This document shows positions 40,926 through 50,686 of a stretch of DNA of 64,000 bases, piece after piece. The number at the start of each line of letters is the position of its first letter. Within the stretch, counting starts at the first letter, position 1. The DNA is from DASUPK01 sp963774305 (GTDB lineage Bacteria > Actinomycetota > Thermoleophilia > Solirubrobacterales > 70-9). The position numbers and the translations under genes are program-made. The stretch covers positions 1-64,000 of the forward strand of contig CAVZEM010000002.1 in NCBI GenBank assembly GCA_963774305.1. Reading direction: 5' to 3'. The notes under the pieces were generated by a model, which saw only the letters and a list, made by a program, of their open reading frames with translations, made no database searches and was not told the DNA's origin.

Positions 40926-43047
40926 GCCAGGTCGGTCCCATAGGCAGGCTCGGCCGCTACACCGCGACCCACTTCCGGGTCGTGATGATCGGCTGGGCGC
41001 TGATCGCGCTCGGGCTCGGCTTCCTCGCTCCGAAGGTCGAGAAGGCCCTCTCGGGCGCCGGCTGGGAGACCAGCGGATCTCAGTCCGTCCAGGCCCGCCA
41101 GCTGATCGACGGGAACTTCAAGGGACTCTCGAGCTACGGCCTGATGGTCGTGGTGCATTCGCAGACGGCCAGCGCCGGCGATCCGAGCTTCGACTCGGCG
41201 GTCGCGGCGGTGGAGCGTAAGCTGCGCGCCGACCGCGCCGTTCGCACCGTTGTCCCGCCCCGCCCCGGGGCCTCGATCTCGCCGGACGGCCACACCGCGA
41301 TCGTGCAGGCCGGCGCCGCCCGTGACGCGAACGCGATGGTGCGCGCGGCCGATGATCTGAAGGGGCCCTTGAACGCTCTCGGCCGGGACGGCGTCCAAGT
41401 GAACCTGACGGGCGCGGCCGGGATGTGGTCCGACTTCAACGCCGCGAACAAGAGCGCGATGCTCCGCTCGGAGGTGATCTCCTGGCCCGTGACACTCGCA
41501 ATCATGCTGGTGGCCTTCGGATCGCTGGTCGCCGCCGGACTGCCGCTGATGCTGACGATGGTCGGCCTGGTCGCGGCGGCTGGCTCGCTCTACATCGGCA
41601 CCCAGATCATGCCGATCTCGATCTGGGCGATGAACTTCGCGCTGATGTTCGCCCTCGCACTGGGCATCGACTACGCGCTGTTCGTCGTCCACGGTTCCGC
41701 GGCGCCTTCTTCGGGTCGAAGTTGCCGCCGGAGGAGGCGGTCGCGCAGACCATGGACACGGCCGGCAAGGCCGTGCTCTTCTCCGGCATCACGGTGCTGA
41801 TCTCGCTGAGCGCAGTCATGCTCGTGCCGAGCCCCGCCTTCCGCTCGATGAGTCTCGGGATCATGCTCGCCGTCCTCTTCGTGTTGGCCGCGACGCTCAC
41901 ACTGCTGCCGGCGGTCCTCGCCAAGCTCGGACCGAGGATCGACAAGCTTTCGCTGCCCTGGGTCCATTCCGGCGAGCACCGCTCGGCCGCGCTTCGCCGC
42001 CTGGGGCGAGCGGTTGTGGCGCCATCCCTTCCGCTATGGGGTCCCGGCATTGGCGGTCCTCGTCGTGCTGATCGTGCCGGTGACCGAGCTCGACACTGCC
42101 ATGCCCTCGATCAAGGTTGTCCCCTCGGGAGACTCATCGCGAGTCGGCTACCGAACAGGTGCAGGCGGCGCTCGGGCCGGGCGCGACTGGACCGCTGCAG
42201 CTCGTCGCTCCGGTCGCGGACGCGCGCGCCGTTCGGCAGCGATCGCGAGCGACCCGGCATCGCCCAGGTGACGCCCGCCGCGCGATCGGGGAACCTGGCG
42301 CTGATCCAGGCGATCCCGAAGCAGGACCCGTCCAACCCGGCGGTGGGCGTGACGATCGACCGCCTGCGCTCTGACCTGCCTGCGGGGACGCTGATCGGCG
42401 GAGCCGTGGCCGAGAACCACGATCTGCAGGCGGTGCTCTCGGCCAAGACGCCGCTCGTCATCGGCGTGGTCCTGGGCCTGGGCTTCGTCCTGCTGCTGTT
42501 CGCCCTGCAGGCCCCTCTGATCGCGGCCGCCGGAGTGATCACGAACCTGCTCGCCACGGGTGCGGCCTTCGGCGTGGCGAAGTGGATCTTCCAGGACGGT
42601 GCTCTCCACTCGGTGCTCGGCTTCGAGCCGCAGGGCTTCCTTGATGCCTGGGGCCCGGTCTTCTTCTTCGCGATGATTTTCGCGATCTCGATGGACTACA
42701 CGGTGTTCCTGCTCTCCTCGGCGAGGGAGCACTGGGACCGAACCGATGACGCCAAGGAGGCGATGGTGGGCGGCCTGGCCCACTCCGGACGCGTGATCTT
42801 CGCGGCCGGAGCGGTGATGGTGGCGGTCTTCTTCACCTTCGCCCTCTCAGGGCCGCTGCCTCCCAAGGAGATGGGACTGATCCTGGGAATCGCCGTGCTG
42901 CTCGACGCGATGTTGATCCGCCTGTTGCTGATGCCCGTCCTGCTCAGGCTGCTCGGTCCGTGGGCCTGGTATCTGCCGCGCTGGGCTGACCGGGTGCTCC
43001 CCGATGTCCGCTTCGGACACGGGGAGGAGGCTCGAAGCCGCGCGTAG
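40922..43047 (+). CDS. MMPL-family transporter, multiple frameshifts
   Basis: About 708 aa once five single-base shifts are repaired. The first part (MSQVGPIGRLGRYTATHFRV, a periplasmic domain, then a sterol-sensing-like block FALMFALALGIDYALFVVH) is in one frame to 41692, where a base is missing. RFRGAFFG and GKAVLFSGITVLISLSAVML follow in another frame. An extra base near 42005, another near 42135 and two missing bases near 42230-42260 shift it again. The last part, MDYTVFLLSSAREHWDRTDD, then HSGRVIFAAGAVMVAVFFTF, is intact. RND-type exporters of this family move lipids or drugs. It may be sequence error rather than a dead gene. Confidence 0.78.
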
Positions 43048-44247
43048 CTAGGACTTCGCCGGAAGGCAGTAGCCGTACGCCGTCAGCTGGGGGGCCGCGC
43101 CGAAGAACCCGTAGGCGTGCGCGGTCCAGGTGCCGTTCGCGTTGAACTCGGCGCCGTCGAACAGGGCACTGGTTGAGCCGTTGGTGCTGAACCCGCCGGC
43201 GATCAGCTTCTTGCCGGCCGGGCAGGCGGGCGTGGTCGTCGACGCGGAGCCGCCGGCCGCCACGGGGGCGGGTGAGGAGGCCACCTCGGTGATGATCGGC
43301 CTCTTCATCCGCGCGCAGTACGCGATTGAGGTGAGCTCGCCGGAACCGGTTCCGTACGCGTGTCCGCTGACGACCCAGGCGTTCGTGCCGACCGCATGGG
43401 ACTCGGTGACGTAGTCACCGCCGTCGCTGCGGAAGTCGGTGCGCTGGAAGCCGCCAGAGACCAGGGACTGTCTAGAGGGGCAGCGGGCGGTCACGGTCTT
43501 GGTCTCGCCGGGCCGCAGGTAGACGGTCCGGTGGGGGGTGGGGGTGGCCGGGATCACCCCGAAGCCGCACATCGCCTGCACCGTGACGTTGCGCGGGGTG
43601 GTGCTGGCGCGACTGGGATCGAGGAAGACGACGCTGATGTGCCAGCCGCGCTGGGCGCCCAGCCGCTCGTAGGAGTGGGGATAGATCCCCTCGCCGTCGC
43701 TGTCGGTCGCCGGGCTGGACGTCATCCCGCCGCCCATCGGGAACTTGCCGCCCGGGCAGATGGTCTGCAGGCGAGGCGCCGTGTCGGGCTTGGTCACTTG
43801 GAAGGACTTCGCGGCGAGAGTGAGGTTGGTCAGGGGCTTGGCGAGCCCAGGTGTCGCCGCGCCCTTGTGGCCCTGGAGGCGGACGGTGCCCTGCTTCGAG
43901 TCGAGCACGTAGATCCCGCCGACCGCCCGCAGCGCCATCCGCAGGTGCTCGCAAGTGGTGCCCTGCACGACCACGTAGACCTGGTTGGTGTTGGAGAGGC
44001 GCTTCGTGTTCGGCGCGACGCCCACCTTGCGGTGGCTGGACTCGTGGATCGCCTGCGCGAGCTGCTTCGGCGCCGGGTAGCAGCCCTCGGGGTTGAAGCG
44101 GCGCTCGAAGAGGGCGATCTTGTAGGCCGCCTCGAGCCGCTTGGTCGCGATGTTGAAGCCCGCCGTGATGCCGAAGGCGCTCGGCACGGCGACGAGCAGG
44201 CCGGCGACGACGGCGGCGAGGGAGATGAGGACGGCGAATCGCTTCAT
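43048..44247 (-). CDS. Secreted hypothetical protein with Cys-Pro-Gly repeats
   Basis: 399 aa. A signal peptide (FAVLISLAAVVAGLLVAVPS) is followed by an N-terminal helical domain (LEAAYKIALFERRFNPEGCY) and three related beta modules starting CPGGKFPMGGG, CPSRQSLVSGGF and CPAGKKLIAGGFST, each ~85 residues and ending in a Cys strand (AMCGFG, IAYCARM, YGYCLP). The spacing suggests one disulfide per module. I recognise the module type from secreted actinobacterial proteins but not a function. It abuts the MMPL stop directly. Confidence 0.75.
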   Translation of the reverse strand: MKRFAVLISLAAVVAGLLVAVPSAFGITAGFNIATKRLEAAYKIALFERRFNPEGCYPAPKQLAQAIHESSHRKVGVAPNTKRLSNTNQVYVVVQGTTCEHLRMALRAVGGIYVLDSKQGTVRLQGHKGAATPGLAKPLTNLTLAAKSFQVTKPDTAPRLQTICPGGKFPMGGGMTSSPATDSDGEGIYPHSYERLGAQRGWHISVVFLDPSRASTTPRNVTVQAMCGFGVIPATPTPHRTVYLRPGETKTVTARCPSRQSLVSGGFQRTDFRSDGGDYVTESHAVGTNAWVVSGHAYGTGSGELTSIAYCARMKRPIITEVASSPAPVAAGGSASTTTPACPAGKKLIAGGFSTNGSTSALFDGAEFNANGTWTAHAYGFFGAAPQLTAYGYCLPAKS

Positions 44248-44283
44248 CGGTCGATCAGAACCCCCCGGCTACCGAGAAGTTGC

Positions 44284-44454
44284 GCGGATACTGCCAGCAG
44301 CCTGCGTCGCAACGTGAAGCTGGTCGACCGCTCGGCGACCTACGCCCACAACGACCCGAGCGCCGCTGCGCCGAAGGTGAACGCTTTCCTGAAGCGGCTG
44401 ATCCCGTTCCTGAACTCGATCAGCGCGGGGAACAAGTCCGCGAGGAAGAAATAG
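44284..44454 (+). pseudogene. C-terminal fragment of a hydrolase
   Basis: The frame ADTASSLRRNVKLVDRSATY, AHNDPSAAAPKVNAFLKRLI, PFLNS resembles the last helix-strand-helix of secreted alpha/beta hydrolases, including a candidate catalytic His in YAHNDP. There is no upstream part, since the preceding 40 bp lead directly into the start region of the convergent secreted-protein gene. Probably a leftover gene end. The identification is tentative. Confidence 0.35.
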
Positions 44455-44458
44455 GGGA

Positions 44459-45835
44459 CTAGTCAGTCTCGACCGGGCGGCCGTTCCGCCGCCAGGTGCC
44501 GACGCCGCCGTTGGCGACGTGCACGACTCGTTCGAACCCCTCGCGCTGGAGGATCGAGGCGGCTATGCCGCTGCGCTTTCCCCCGCTGCAGATCGCGGCG
44601 ATCGCGCGGTCGCGGGGAAGCTCGTCCTGGCGGTCCGGCAGCTCCCCGTAGGGGAGGTTGACCGAGCCGGGGATGTGTCCCTCGGCGAACTCGTCGTCGT
44701 CACGGACGTCGAGGACCATCACGTCGCCGTTCTCCAGGCGCCCGGCAAGCTCTTCGGGGTCGATCTGCTCGATCCGGCGTACCGGCCGGCCCTCGGAGCG
44801 CCACGAGGTCATCCCGCCCTCGAGGTACCCGCGGACCCGCAGGCCGACCGAGGCGAGCAACTCCGCCGCCTCGAGCTCGTAGCCGTCGGAGGCGGCGACC
44901 ACGATCAGCTCGACGTCGGGCGGCACGACCTTGGCCACCTTGGTCGCGAAGCCGGTCTCGTAGGCCGACGCGCTGATCGCTCCCGGGACGTGGGCCTCGT
45001 CGAACTGCTCGTTGGTCCTGGCGTCGACCAGCAGCGCGCCCTCCGCGATGCCGACCTCGACGGCGCGTGGCGCCAGCGGAATCGGCGTGCCCATCTCCTC
45101 TATCAGGGGGCCGCGGTTGATCGCGACGATGTGCTCGACGTTGGGCGGCGGCGCGCCGAGCGTGGCAACGGCATCCTCGACGAACTCGCCCTCGCTGGCG
45201 AAACGCAGGGCGCGATTGTGCTCGCGCTCGAAGCCGATCGTCGAGGTCGTCTTGTGGTCGATCCCGGAGCTGCCGCAGGCGGAGCCGCCGAGGTGCCCCG
45301 GCCAGACCTCGACGTCGTCGGGCAGTGCCATCAGCTGCTGATGCAGGGACCGGTAGATGCCGGCCGCGCCCTCGCGCTTCTCGATCGCAAGGTCGGGTCG
45401 GGCCACATCCCCGACGAAGAGCGAGTCCCCGGTGAGAACCGCCCACGGGTCGCCGCCGCGGTCGGCGTCGCGCAGCAGGAAGGAGGTGTGCTCGGGCCGG
45501 TGCCCGGGGGTGTGGAGCGCCTCGATCTCGACGCGCCCGAGACTGAGCTTCCAGCCGTCGGTGAAGGCCTCGTGCGGGTACTCGGCGTCGGCGAGCTCGT
45601 GGACGTGGATGGTCGCTCCGGTCGCGCGCGCCAGGCGCCCGTGGCCAGACACGTGATCCGCGTGGTTATGCGTTTCGAGGACGTGCTCGATCCGGACGCC
45701 GTGCAGGCGGCTGAGCCGCAGATAGGGCTCGATCGACCATTGCGGGTCGATCACCGCGGCGACGCCGGCCCCCGTGTCGCCGACCAGATAGGACGCGCAG
45801 CTCAGGTCCTCATGCAGGATCTGACGGAAGAGCAT
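44459..45835 (-). CDS. MBL-fold hydrolase with two rhodanese domains (persulfide dioxygenase-like)
   Basis: 458 aa. The N-terminal ~240 residues are a metallo-beta-lactamase domain with HVLETHNHADHVSGHGRLAR (metal ligands), ALHTPGHRPEHTS, LTGDSLFVGDVARPDL and VWPGHLGGSACG, as in ETHE1-type persulfide dioxygenases. Two rhodanese domains follow: the first lacks the active Cys (VVAASDGYELEAAELL), and the second has it (IAAICSGGKRSGIAASILQR). It likely oxidises glutathione- or thiol-persulfides and moves sulfane sulfur. The enoyl-CoA hydratase gene lies 21 bp upstream on the same strand. Confidence 0.88.
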   Translation of the reverse strand: MLFRQILHEDLSCASYLVGDTGAGVAAVIDPQWSIEPYLRLSRLHGVRIEHVLETHNHADHVSGHGRLARATGATIHVHELADAEYPHEAFTDGWKLSLGRVEIEALHTPGHRPEHTSFLLRDADRGGDPWAVLTGDSLFVGDVARPDLAIEKREGAAGIYRSLHQQLMALPDDVEVWPGHLGGSACGSSGIDHKTTSTIGFEREHNRALRFASEGEFVEDAVATLGAPPPNVEHIVAINRGPLIEEMGTPIPLAPRAVEVGIAEGALLVDARTNEQFDEAHVPGAISASAYETGFATKVAKVVPPDVELIVVAASDGYELEAAELLASVGLRVRGYLEGGMTSWRSEGRPVRRIEQIDPEELAGRLENGDVMVLDVRDDDEFAEGHIPGSVNLPYGELPDRQDELPRDRAIAAICSGGKRSGIAASILQREGFERVVHVANGGVGTWRRNGRPVETD

Positions 45836-45856
45836 CGTCCTGCAGCTTAGGGTCGG

Positions 45857-46651
45857 CTAGTCACCGGTGAAGTTGGCCTCGCGCTTCTCGACGAAGGCCT
45901 GGACGCCCTCGACGAAGTCCTTGCTCTGCCCCTGCTCGCGCTGCGCGTCGGCCTCGGCCTCGAGCTGGCCGGCGAGGTCAGCGTAGAGGCGCCGATTGAG
46001 CAGACGCTTGGCGCCGGAGTAGGAGCGCGTCGGGCCGTTGGCCAGGCGCTCCAGCAGGGCGGAGGACGCGGACTCGAGCAGGTCGTCGGTGACGACCTGG
46101 TTGATCAGGCCCCAGTCGAGCGCCTTCGCGGCCGGGACGCGCTCACCGAGCATCGCCATCTCCGCGGCGCGGGCATAGCCCACCCTGGCCGGAATGAAGG
46201 CGGTCGAGCCGCCGTCGGGGACCAGGCCGATGTTGACGAAGGCCAGTAGGAAGTAGGCGGACTCGGCCGCGACGATCAGATCGGCGGCCAGAGCTAGCGA
46301 GCAGCCGATCCCCACCGCCGGCCCGTTGACGGCGGACACAACGGGCTTCGGCATCTCGCGTAGCGCGGTGACGATCGGGTGGTAGATCTCCTTAAGGCGC
46401 GCGGAAAGGTCGGGGAGCCCACCCTCGTCGGTTCCGCGCTGCTCCTTCAGATCGGCGCCGGACGAGAAGCCGCGACCTGCCCCGGTGATCATCACGGCCC
46501 TGATAGCGTCGTCGCCGGAGACGGTGGTCGCGGCGTCGAGCAGATCGTTTCCGAACTGCTCGTTCCAGGCGTTGAGCGCGTCGGGACGATTGAGCAGGAT
46601 GCGGGCGGCTGGGCCGTCGGTGGTCAGGTCGATGGTCTCGTGGGAGGCCAC
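45857..46651 (-). CDS. Enoyl-CoA hydratase/isomerase family protein (PaaG-like)
   Basis: 264 aa, GTG 46651. Crotonase fold: oxyanion-hole blocks ITGAGRGFSSGADLKEQRG and NGPAVGIGCSLALAADLIVA. In the active-site loop, FVNIGLVPDGGSTAFIPARV keeps Asp but has Gly where hydratases have the first Glu, the arrangement seen in PaaG-type isomerases. It is therefore more likely an isomerase on a ring or epoxide CoA ester than a fatty-acid hydratase. It diverges from the esterase-monooxygenase fusion, with 24 bp between starts. Confidence 0.85.
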   Translation of the reverse strand: MASHETIDLTTDGPAARILLNRPDALNAWNEQFGNDLLDAATTVSGDDAIRAVMITGAGRGFSSGADLKEQRGTDEGGLPDLSARLKEIYHPIVTALREMPKPVVSAVNGPAVGIGCSLALAADLIVAAESAYFLLAFVNIGLVPDGGSTAFIPARVGYARAAEMAMLGERVPAAKALDWGLINQVVTDDLLESASSALLERLANGPTRSYSGAKRLLNRRLYADLAGQLEAEADAQREQGQSKDFVEGVQAFVEKREANFTGD

Positions 46652-46675
46652 GCTCGGAGCCTATTCTCCCGTTCC

Positions 46676-49099
46676 GTGAATCGTTATCTGCCTCGGCCGC
46701 TCGCCAAGCTGCTCACCCGATCGCTGCAGCGCTCCGCGCAGCGCACCTGGATCCCGATCCGCGCACAGCGCGCCTGGACCGAGGCCGCGGCGAGGATCAC
46801 GCGCATCCCGAGCGGTGTCACGGTGACGTCGGGAAAGCTGGGCGGCGTTCCATGCGACCGGATCGAGGGGGAGGGCGCCGATCGGTCGCGAGCGATCCTC
46901 TACCTGCACGGCGGCGCCTACGTCCTCGGCTCCCGGCGGACCCATCGCGGGCTGGCGGCGCAGATCGCGCTGGCCGGCAACGCGCCGGTGCAGCTGCTCG
47001 ATTACCGGCTCGGACCGGAGCACAAGCATCCTGCCGCGCTCGAGGACTCGATCGCCGCATATCGCGATCTGCTCGCCTCGGGAATCGAGCCGAAGTCGAT
47101 CGTGATCGTGGGCGACTCCGCGGGCGGCGGAATGACCCCGGCCATGGCCATGAGACTGCGAGACGAGGGGGTGCCGCTGCCGGCTGGTCTGGTGGTGCTG
47201 AACGGCTGGCTCGATCTGACCTGCTCGGGCGCCTCGGTGTTCGCCAACACCCGCCGTGACGTCGGGCTGTTCCGTGACTGGACGGTGCGCGGCGGCGAGC
47301 TCTATCGCGGCGACGCCGATCCCCTCGACCCGCAGCTCTCGCCGGTTGGCGCCGATCTCAGCGGCCTGCCGCCCACCTACCTCCAGGTCGGCACCCACGA
47401 CCTCCTGTTGAGCGACTCGGAGACGTTTGCCGATCGTGCGCGGGCGGCCGGGGTCGACGTGCGCCTCACGCGCTTCGAGGGGATGTGGCACGACTTTCAG
47501 CTCGCCGCGGGGCTCCTGCGGGAGGCCGATGAGGCGATGACCGACCTCGCCGTCGCACTGGATGACATCTGGGCCGGGCGGCCGCTCGCAGAGCGAGCTG
47601 TGGAGGCGTCGGGTAACGGCTCGGTCAACGGGCGACCCACTCCGAGCGTCGCGATCATCGGCGCGGGGTTCGGCGGCATCGGCCTCGCGATCACGCTGAA
47701 GAAGGCGGGAATGGACTCACTGACCATCTTCGAGAAGGCCGAGGGGGTGGGCGGCGTCTGGCGAGACAACACCTACCCCGGGGCGGCCTGCGACGTGCCC
47801 TCGCACCTCTACTCCTTCTCCTTCGAGCCCAACCCGGATTGGAGCCGGCGCTACTCGCCGCAGCGGGAGATCCTCGACTACCTGGAGCGTTGCGTGGACA
47901 AGTATGGCCTGCGCCCCAACCTGCGGCTGGGGACTGAAGTGGCCCGGGCCGAGTTCGACGAGGACTCCGCGAAGTGGCGCATCGAGACCGCGGGCGGCGA
48001 GACCATCGAGGCCGACGTCCTGGTGTCGGCCTGCGGCCAGCTCAGCCGCCCGGCGACTACGCGAATCGAGGGCGCGGAGCGCTTCAGAGGCCCGATCTTC
48101 CACACCGCGCGCTGGGACCACGACGTCGAAATCGAAAACAAGCGGGTGGCCGTGATCGGCACCGGCGCGAGCACGATCCAGGTCGTCCCGGCGATCGCGG
48201 ACCGGGTGGGCCAGGTCGACATCTATCAGCGCTCGGCTCCCTACGTGATCCCCAAGAAGGATCGGCCCTATATGCCGTGGGAGCGGCGCCTGTTCCGCTG
48301 GTTTCCGCCGGCGCGCCTCGCGGCCCGCTTCATGCAGTGGTTCTTCTTCGAGATCTTCATCGCCGCCTTCAACCAGTTTCGTGGCGTCGGCCGGCTCGGC
48401 GTCCGGATGTTCGAGCACAACCTCGACGATCAGGTCTCCGATCCCGAGCTCAAGCGCGCCCTGACGCCGGACCACGTGCTCGGCTGCAAGCGAGTTCTGA
48501 TCTCGCCGGACTACTACTCGACGCTCGGGCGGCCGAACGTCGAGCTGGTCACCCAGGGAGTCCGCGAGCTGACCAAGGGCGGCGTGGTGGCCGAGGACGG
48601 CACCGAGCGTGCCGCCGACGTGATCGTGCTCTCCACCGGGTTCGAGAGCACGCGGTTCCTCGCCCCGATGGAGATCCGCGGGCGCGACGGGCGCGACCTC
48701 AACGAGGTCTGGCGGGAGGGGGCGAACGCCTACCTCGGTATGGCCGTCGCGGGCTTCCCGAACCTGTTCGTCATGTACGGGCCCAACACCAACCTCGGCT
48801 CCGGGTCGATCATCTTCCAGCTCGAGAGCCAGATGAACTACATCGCGGACGCGGTCGAGCGGCTGCGACGCAACGGTGGGTGGTTGTCGGTGCGCCCCGA
48901 GGTGCAGCAGGCGTTCGACAGCGAGATGCAGAGCCGGCTCTCCACCTCGGTCTGGCAGACGGGGTGCAACAACTGGTACATCGACGAGCACGGCCGGAAC
49001 ACCAACAACTGGCCGGGCTTCACACTCGAGTACAGGCGACGGACGAGGCGGCTGGATCCGGCCGACTACGAGGCTCAGTCCAGCACTCTGGCCGGATAG
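46676..49099 (+). CDS. Fusion of HSL-type esterase and Baeyer-Villiger monooxygenase
   Basis: 807 aa, GTG 46676. Residues ~1-305 are a hormone-sensitive-lipase-family esterase: LYLHGGAYVLGSRRTH (HGG oxyanion hole), VGDSAGGGM (nucleophile), THDLLLSDSETF (Asp) and MWHDFQ (His). After a short linker, residues ~323-800 are a flavin monooxygenase: SVAIIGAGFGGIGLAITLKK (FAD), the Baeyer-Villiger fingerprint FRGPIFHTARWD and VAVIGTGASTIQVVPAI (NADPH). One protein could thus convert a ketone to an ester and then cleave it. The frame is uninterrupted across the joint. It overlaps the convergent ilvA by 25 bp. Confidence 0.9.
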   Translation: MNRYLPRPLAKLLTRSLQRSAQRTWIPIRAQRAWTEAAARITRIPSGVTVTSGKLGGVPCDRIEGEGADRSRAILYLHGGAYVLGSRRTHRGLAAQIALAGNAPVQLLDYRLGPEHKHPAALEDSIAAYRDLLASGIEPKSIVIVGDSAGGGMTPAMAMRLRDEGVPLPAGLVVLNGWLDLTCSGASVFANTRRDVGLFRDWTVRGGELYRGDADPLDPQLSPVGADLSGLPPTYLQVGTHDLLLSDSETFADRARAAGVDVRLTRFEGMWHDFQLAAGLLREADEAMTDLAVALDDIWAGRPLAERAVEASGNGSVNGRPTPSVAIIGAGFGGIGLAITLKKAGMDSLTIFEKAEGVGGVWRDNTYPGAACDVPSHLYSFSFEPNPDWSRRYSPQREILDYLERCVDKYGLRPNLRLGTEVARAEFDEDSAKWRIETAGGETIEADVLVSACGQLSRPATTRIEGAERFRGPIFHTARWDHDVEIENKRVAVIGTGASTIQVVPAIADRVGQVDIYQRSAPYVIPKKDRPYMPWERRLFRWFPPARLAARFMQWFFFEIFIAAFNQFRGVGRLGVRMFEHNLDDQVSDPELKRALTPDHVLGCKRVLISPDYYSTLGRPNVELVTQGVRELTKGGVVAEDGTERAADVIVLSTGFESTRFLAPMEIRGRDGRDLNEVWREGANAYLGMAVAGFPNLFVMYGPNTNLGSGSIIFQLESQMNYIADAVERLRRNGGWLSVRPEVQQAFDSEMQSRLSTSVWQTGCNNWYIDEHGRNTNNWPGFTLEYRRRTRRLDPADYEAQSSTLAG

Positions 49100-50229
49100 C
49101 CGCCTTCGGAGATCAGCTTCAGGAGCCGCTCGGCGTGGTCGGGCCCGCGCGTCTCCATCACCAACTCGATCCCGGTTTGCCCCACCGACAGATCGACGCC
49201 CTCACGGACATGGTCGATATCGATCAGGTTGGCGCCGCCCTCGCCGAGGCGGGTGAGGAGCGCGGCCAGCGACCCCGGTGCGTCGGGGATGGTGGTGAAG
49301 ATGCGAAGGCGGCGGCCGCGCTCGGTCTCGTGATGGCGGGCGATGTCGGCGAGCACACCCGTGTCGATGTTGCCGCCGGAGAGGATCACCACTGTGGTGC
49401 CGGACTCCGCGGGCGAGACGAGGCCCCTGCGAAGCGCGGCGACGCCGACCGCGCCGGCTCCCTCGACCACCAGCTTGGTCCGCTCCAGGAGCAGCATGAT
49501 CGCCTCGGCGATCGAGTCCTCGTCCACCTCCACGACCCCGTCGAGAAGGCGTTCGAGCAGCGGCCCGGTGACCTCTCCCGGGTGCTTCACGGCGATTCCG
49601 TCGGCGAGCGCGCACTGGGAGCGGATCCCGATCACCTCGACGTCCCGGTGGGTCGCCTTGATGGCCGTGGCGATGCCGGAGGAGAGCCCGCCGCCGCCGA
49701 CCGGGATCAGGACCTTGGAGAGGTCGGGCACCTCCTCGACGAGCTCCAGTCCGATCGTCCCCTGGCCCGCGATTACCGCCGGGTCGTCGAACGGATGGAT
49801 GAAGGCCAGGCCCTCGCTCTCGGCATGGGCGCGGGCATCCTCGACGCTGGCGTCGATCGACTCGCCGCGCAGCACGATCTCCGCGCCGGACTCGCGGGCG
49901 GCCGCGATCTTGGCGAGCGCCGCGCGCTCCGGCATGAAGATGGTCGCCGCCAGGCCGCGGGCTCGGGCCGCGTAGGCGACGGACTGGCCGTGGTTGCCGG
50001 CGCTTGCGGCGACGACGCCCCTGGTCGCCTCGCCGAGGCCGGCGATCTTGTTGAGCGCCCCGCGGAGCTTGAAGGAGCCGGTGCGCTGGAGGTTCTCGGC
50101 CTTGAGCGCGATGGCGCCCCCGGTCGTCCGCGAGAGGTACCGCGACTCGATCACCTGGGTGCGGCGCACCACGTCGGTGACCACCTCGTTGGCGCGCTCG
50201 ACGTCCTCGAGCGAGACGAGGTCAGTCAC
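49075..50229 (-). CDS. ilvA: Threonine ammonia-lyase (threonine deaminase)
   Basis: 384 aa, GTG 50229. PLP fold type II: Lys in RTGSFKLRGALNKIAG, SAGNHGQSVAYAARARG, the phosphate-binding glycine loop LIPVGGGGLSSGIATAIK and VILSGGNIDTGVL. The C-terminal ~80 residues are one ACT domain (LRIFTTIPDAPGSLAALLTR). With a single ACT domain of this type and this length it matches the short biodegradative/TdcB-like ilvA. It turns threonine into 2-oxobutanoate via an aminocrotonate intermediate. ridA lies 11 bp upstream on the same strand. Confidence 0.92.
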   Translation of the reverse strand: MTDLVSLEDVERANEVVTDVVRRTQVIESRYLSRTTGGAIALKAENLQRTGSFKLRGALNKIAGLGEATRGVVAASAGNHGQSVAYAARARGLAATIFMPERAALAKIAAARESGAEIVLRGESIDASVEDARAHAESEGLAFIHPFDDPAVIAGQGTIGLELVEEVPDLSKVLIPVGGGGLSSGIATAIKATHRDVEVIGIRSQCALADGIAVKHPGEVTGPLLERLLDGVVEVDEDSIAEAIMLLLERTKLVVEGAGAVGVAALRRGLVSPAESGTTVVILSGGNIDTGVLADIARHHETERGRRLRIFTTIPDAPGSLAALLTRLGEGGANLIDIDHVREGVDLSVGQTGIELVMETRGPDHAERLLKLISEGGYPARVLD

Positions 50230-50240
50230 CGCCCGTCCCC

Positions 50241-50651
50241 TCAGCCGGAATCCGTGGCCAGCGGAACGGTGGCGTCCATCTCGACCAGGGCGCCCTTCGG
50301 CAGCGAGGCGACCCCGACGGTGGTGCGGACTGGATAGGGCTTCTCGAAGAAGGTCGCGTACACGTCGTTGACCTTGGGGAACTCCTCCATGTCGGTCAGG
50401 TAGATCCCGATCCGGGCCGCGTCCGCAAGCCGCGCGCCCGCGGCCCGGCAGACGGCCTCCAGGTTCTCGAGGCACCGGGCCGCCTGTTCCGCGATGCCGC
50501 CGTCGACGAGCTCGCCGCTCTCGGGGTCGAGCGGCACCTGTCCGCTGCAGTAGAGGACCCCGTTTGCCACCACGGCCTGGGAGTACGGGCCGATGGGAGC
50601 GGGTGCGTGCTCGGTCTCGACGGTTCGCCTCTCGCTTTGGGATGCGTCCAT
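50241..50651 (-). CDS. ridA: RidA-family imine deaminase
   Basis: 136 aa, ATG 50651 with GGAGG 5 nt before it, chosen over upstream ATG 50684. Family motifs: APIGPYSQAVVANGVLYCSG, LENLEAVCRAAGARLADAAR, IYLTDMEEFPKVNDVY and the closing VRTTVGVASLPKGALVEMDA, with the substrate-binding Arg. RidA hydrolyses reactive enamines and imines such as 2-aminocrotonate, the product of threonine deaminase encoded next door, so the pair makes biochemical sense as a unit. Confidence 0.92.
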   Translation of the reverse strand: MDASQSERRTVETEHAPAPIGPYSQAVVANGVLYCSGQVPLDPESGELVDGGIAEQAARCLENLEAVCRAAGARLADAARIGIYLTDMEEFPKVNDVYATFFEKPYPVRTTVGVASLPKGALVEMDATVPLATDSG

Positions 50652-50686
50652 GCCGGCCTCCTGGTGGATTCGCCAGTATCCCACCG

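Noticed and set aside
43360..44454. A 364-codon plus-strand frame opposite the secreted Cys-rich protein.
   Set aside because: Mostly antisense shadow; only the last ~55 codons beyond 44284 resemble a real hydrolase end.
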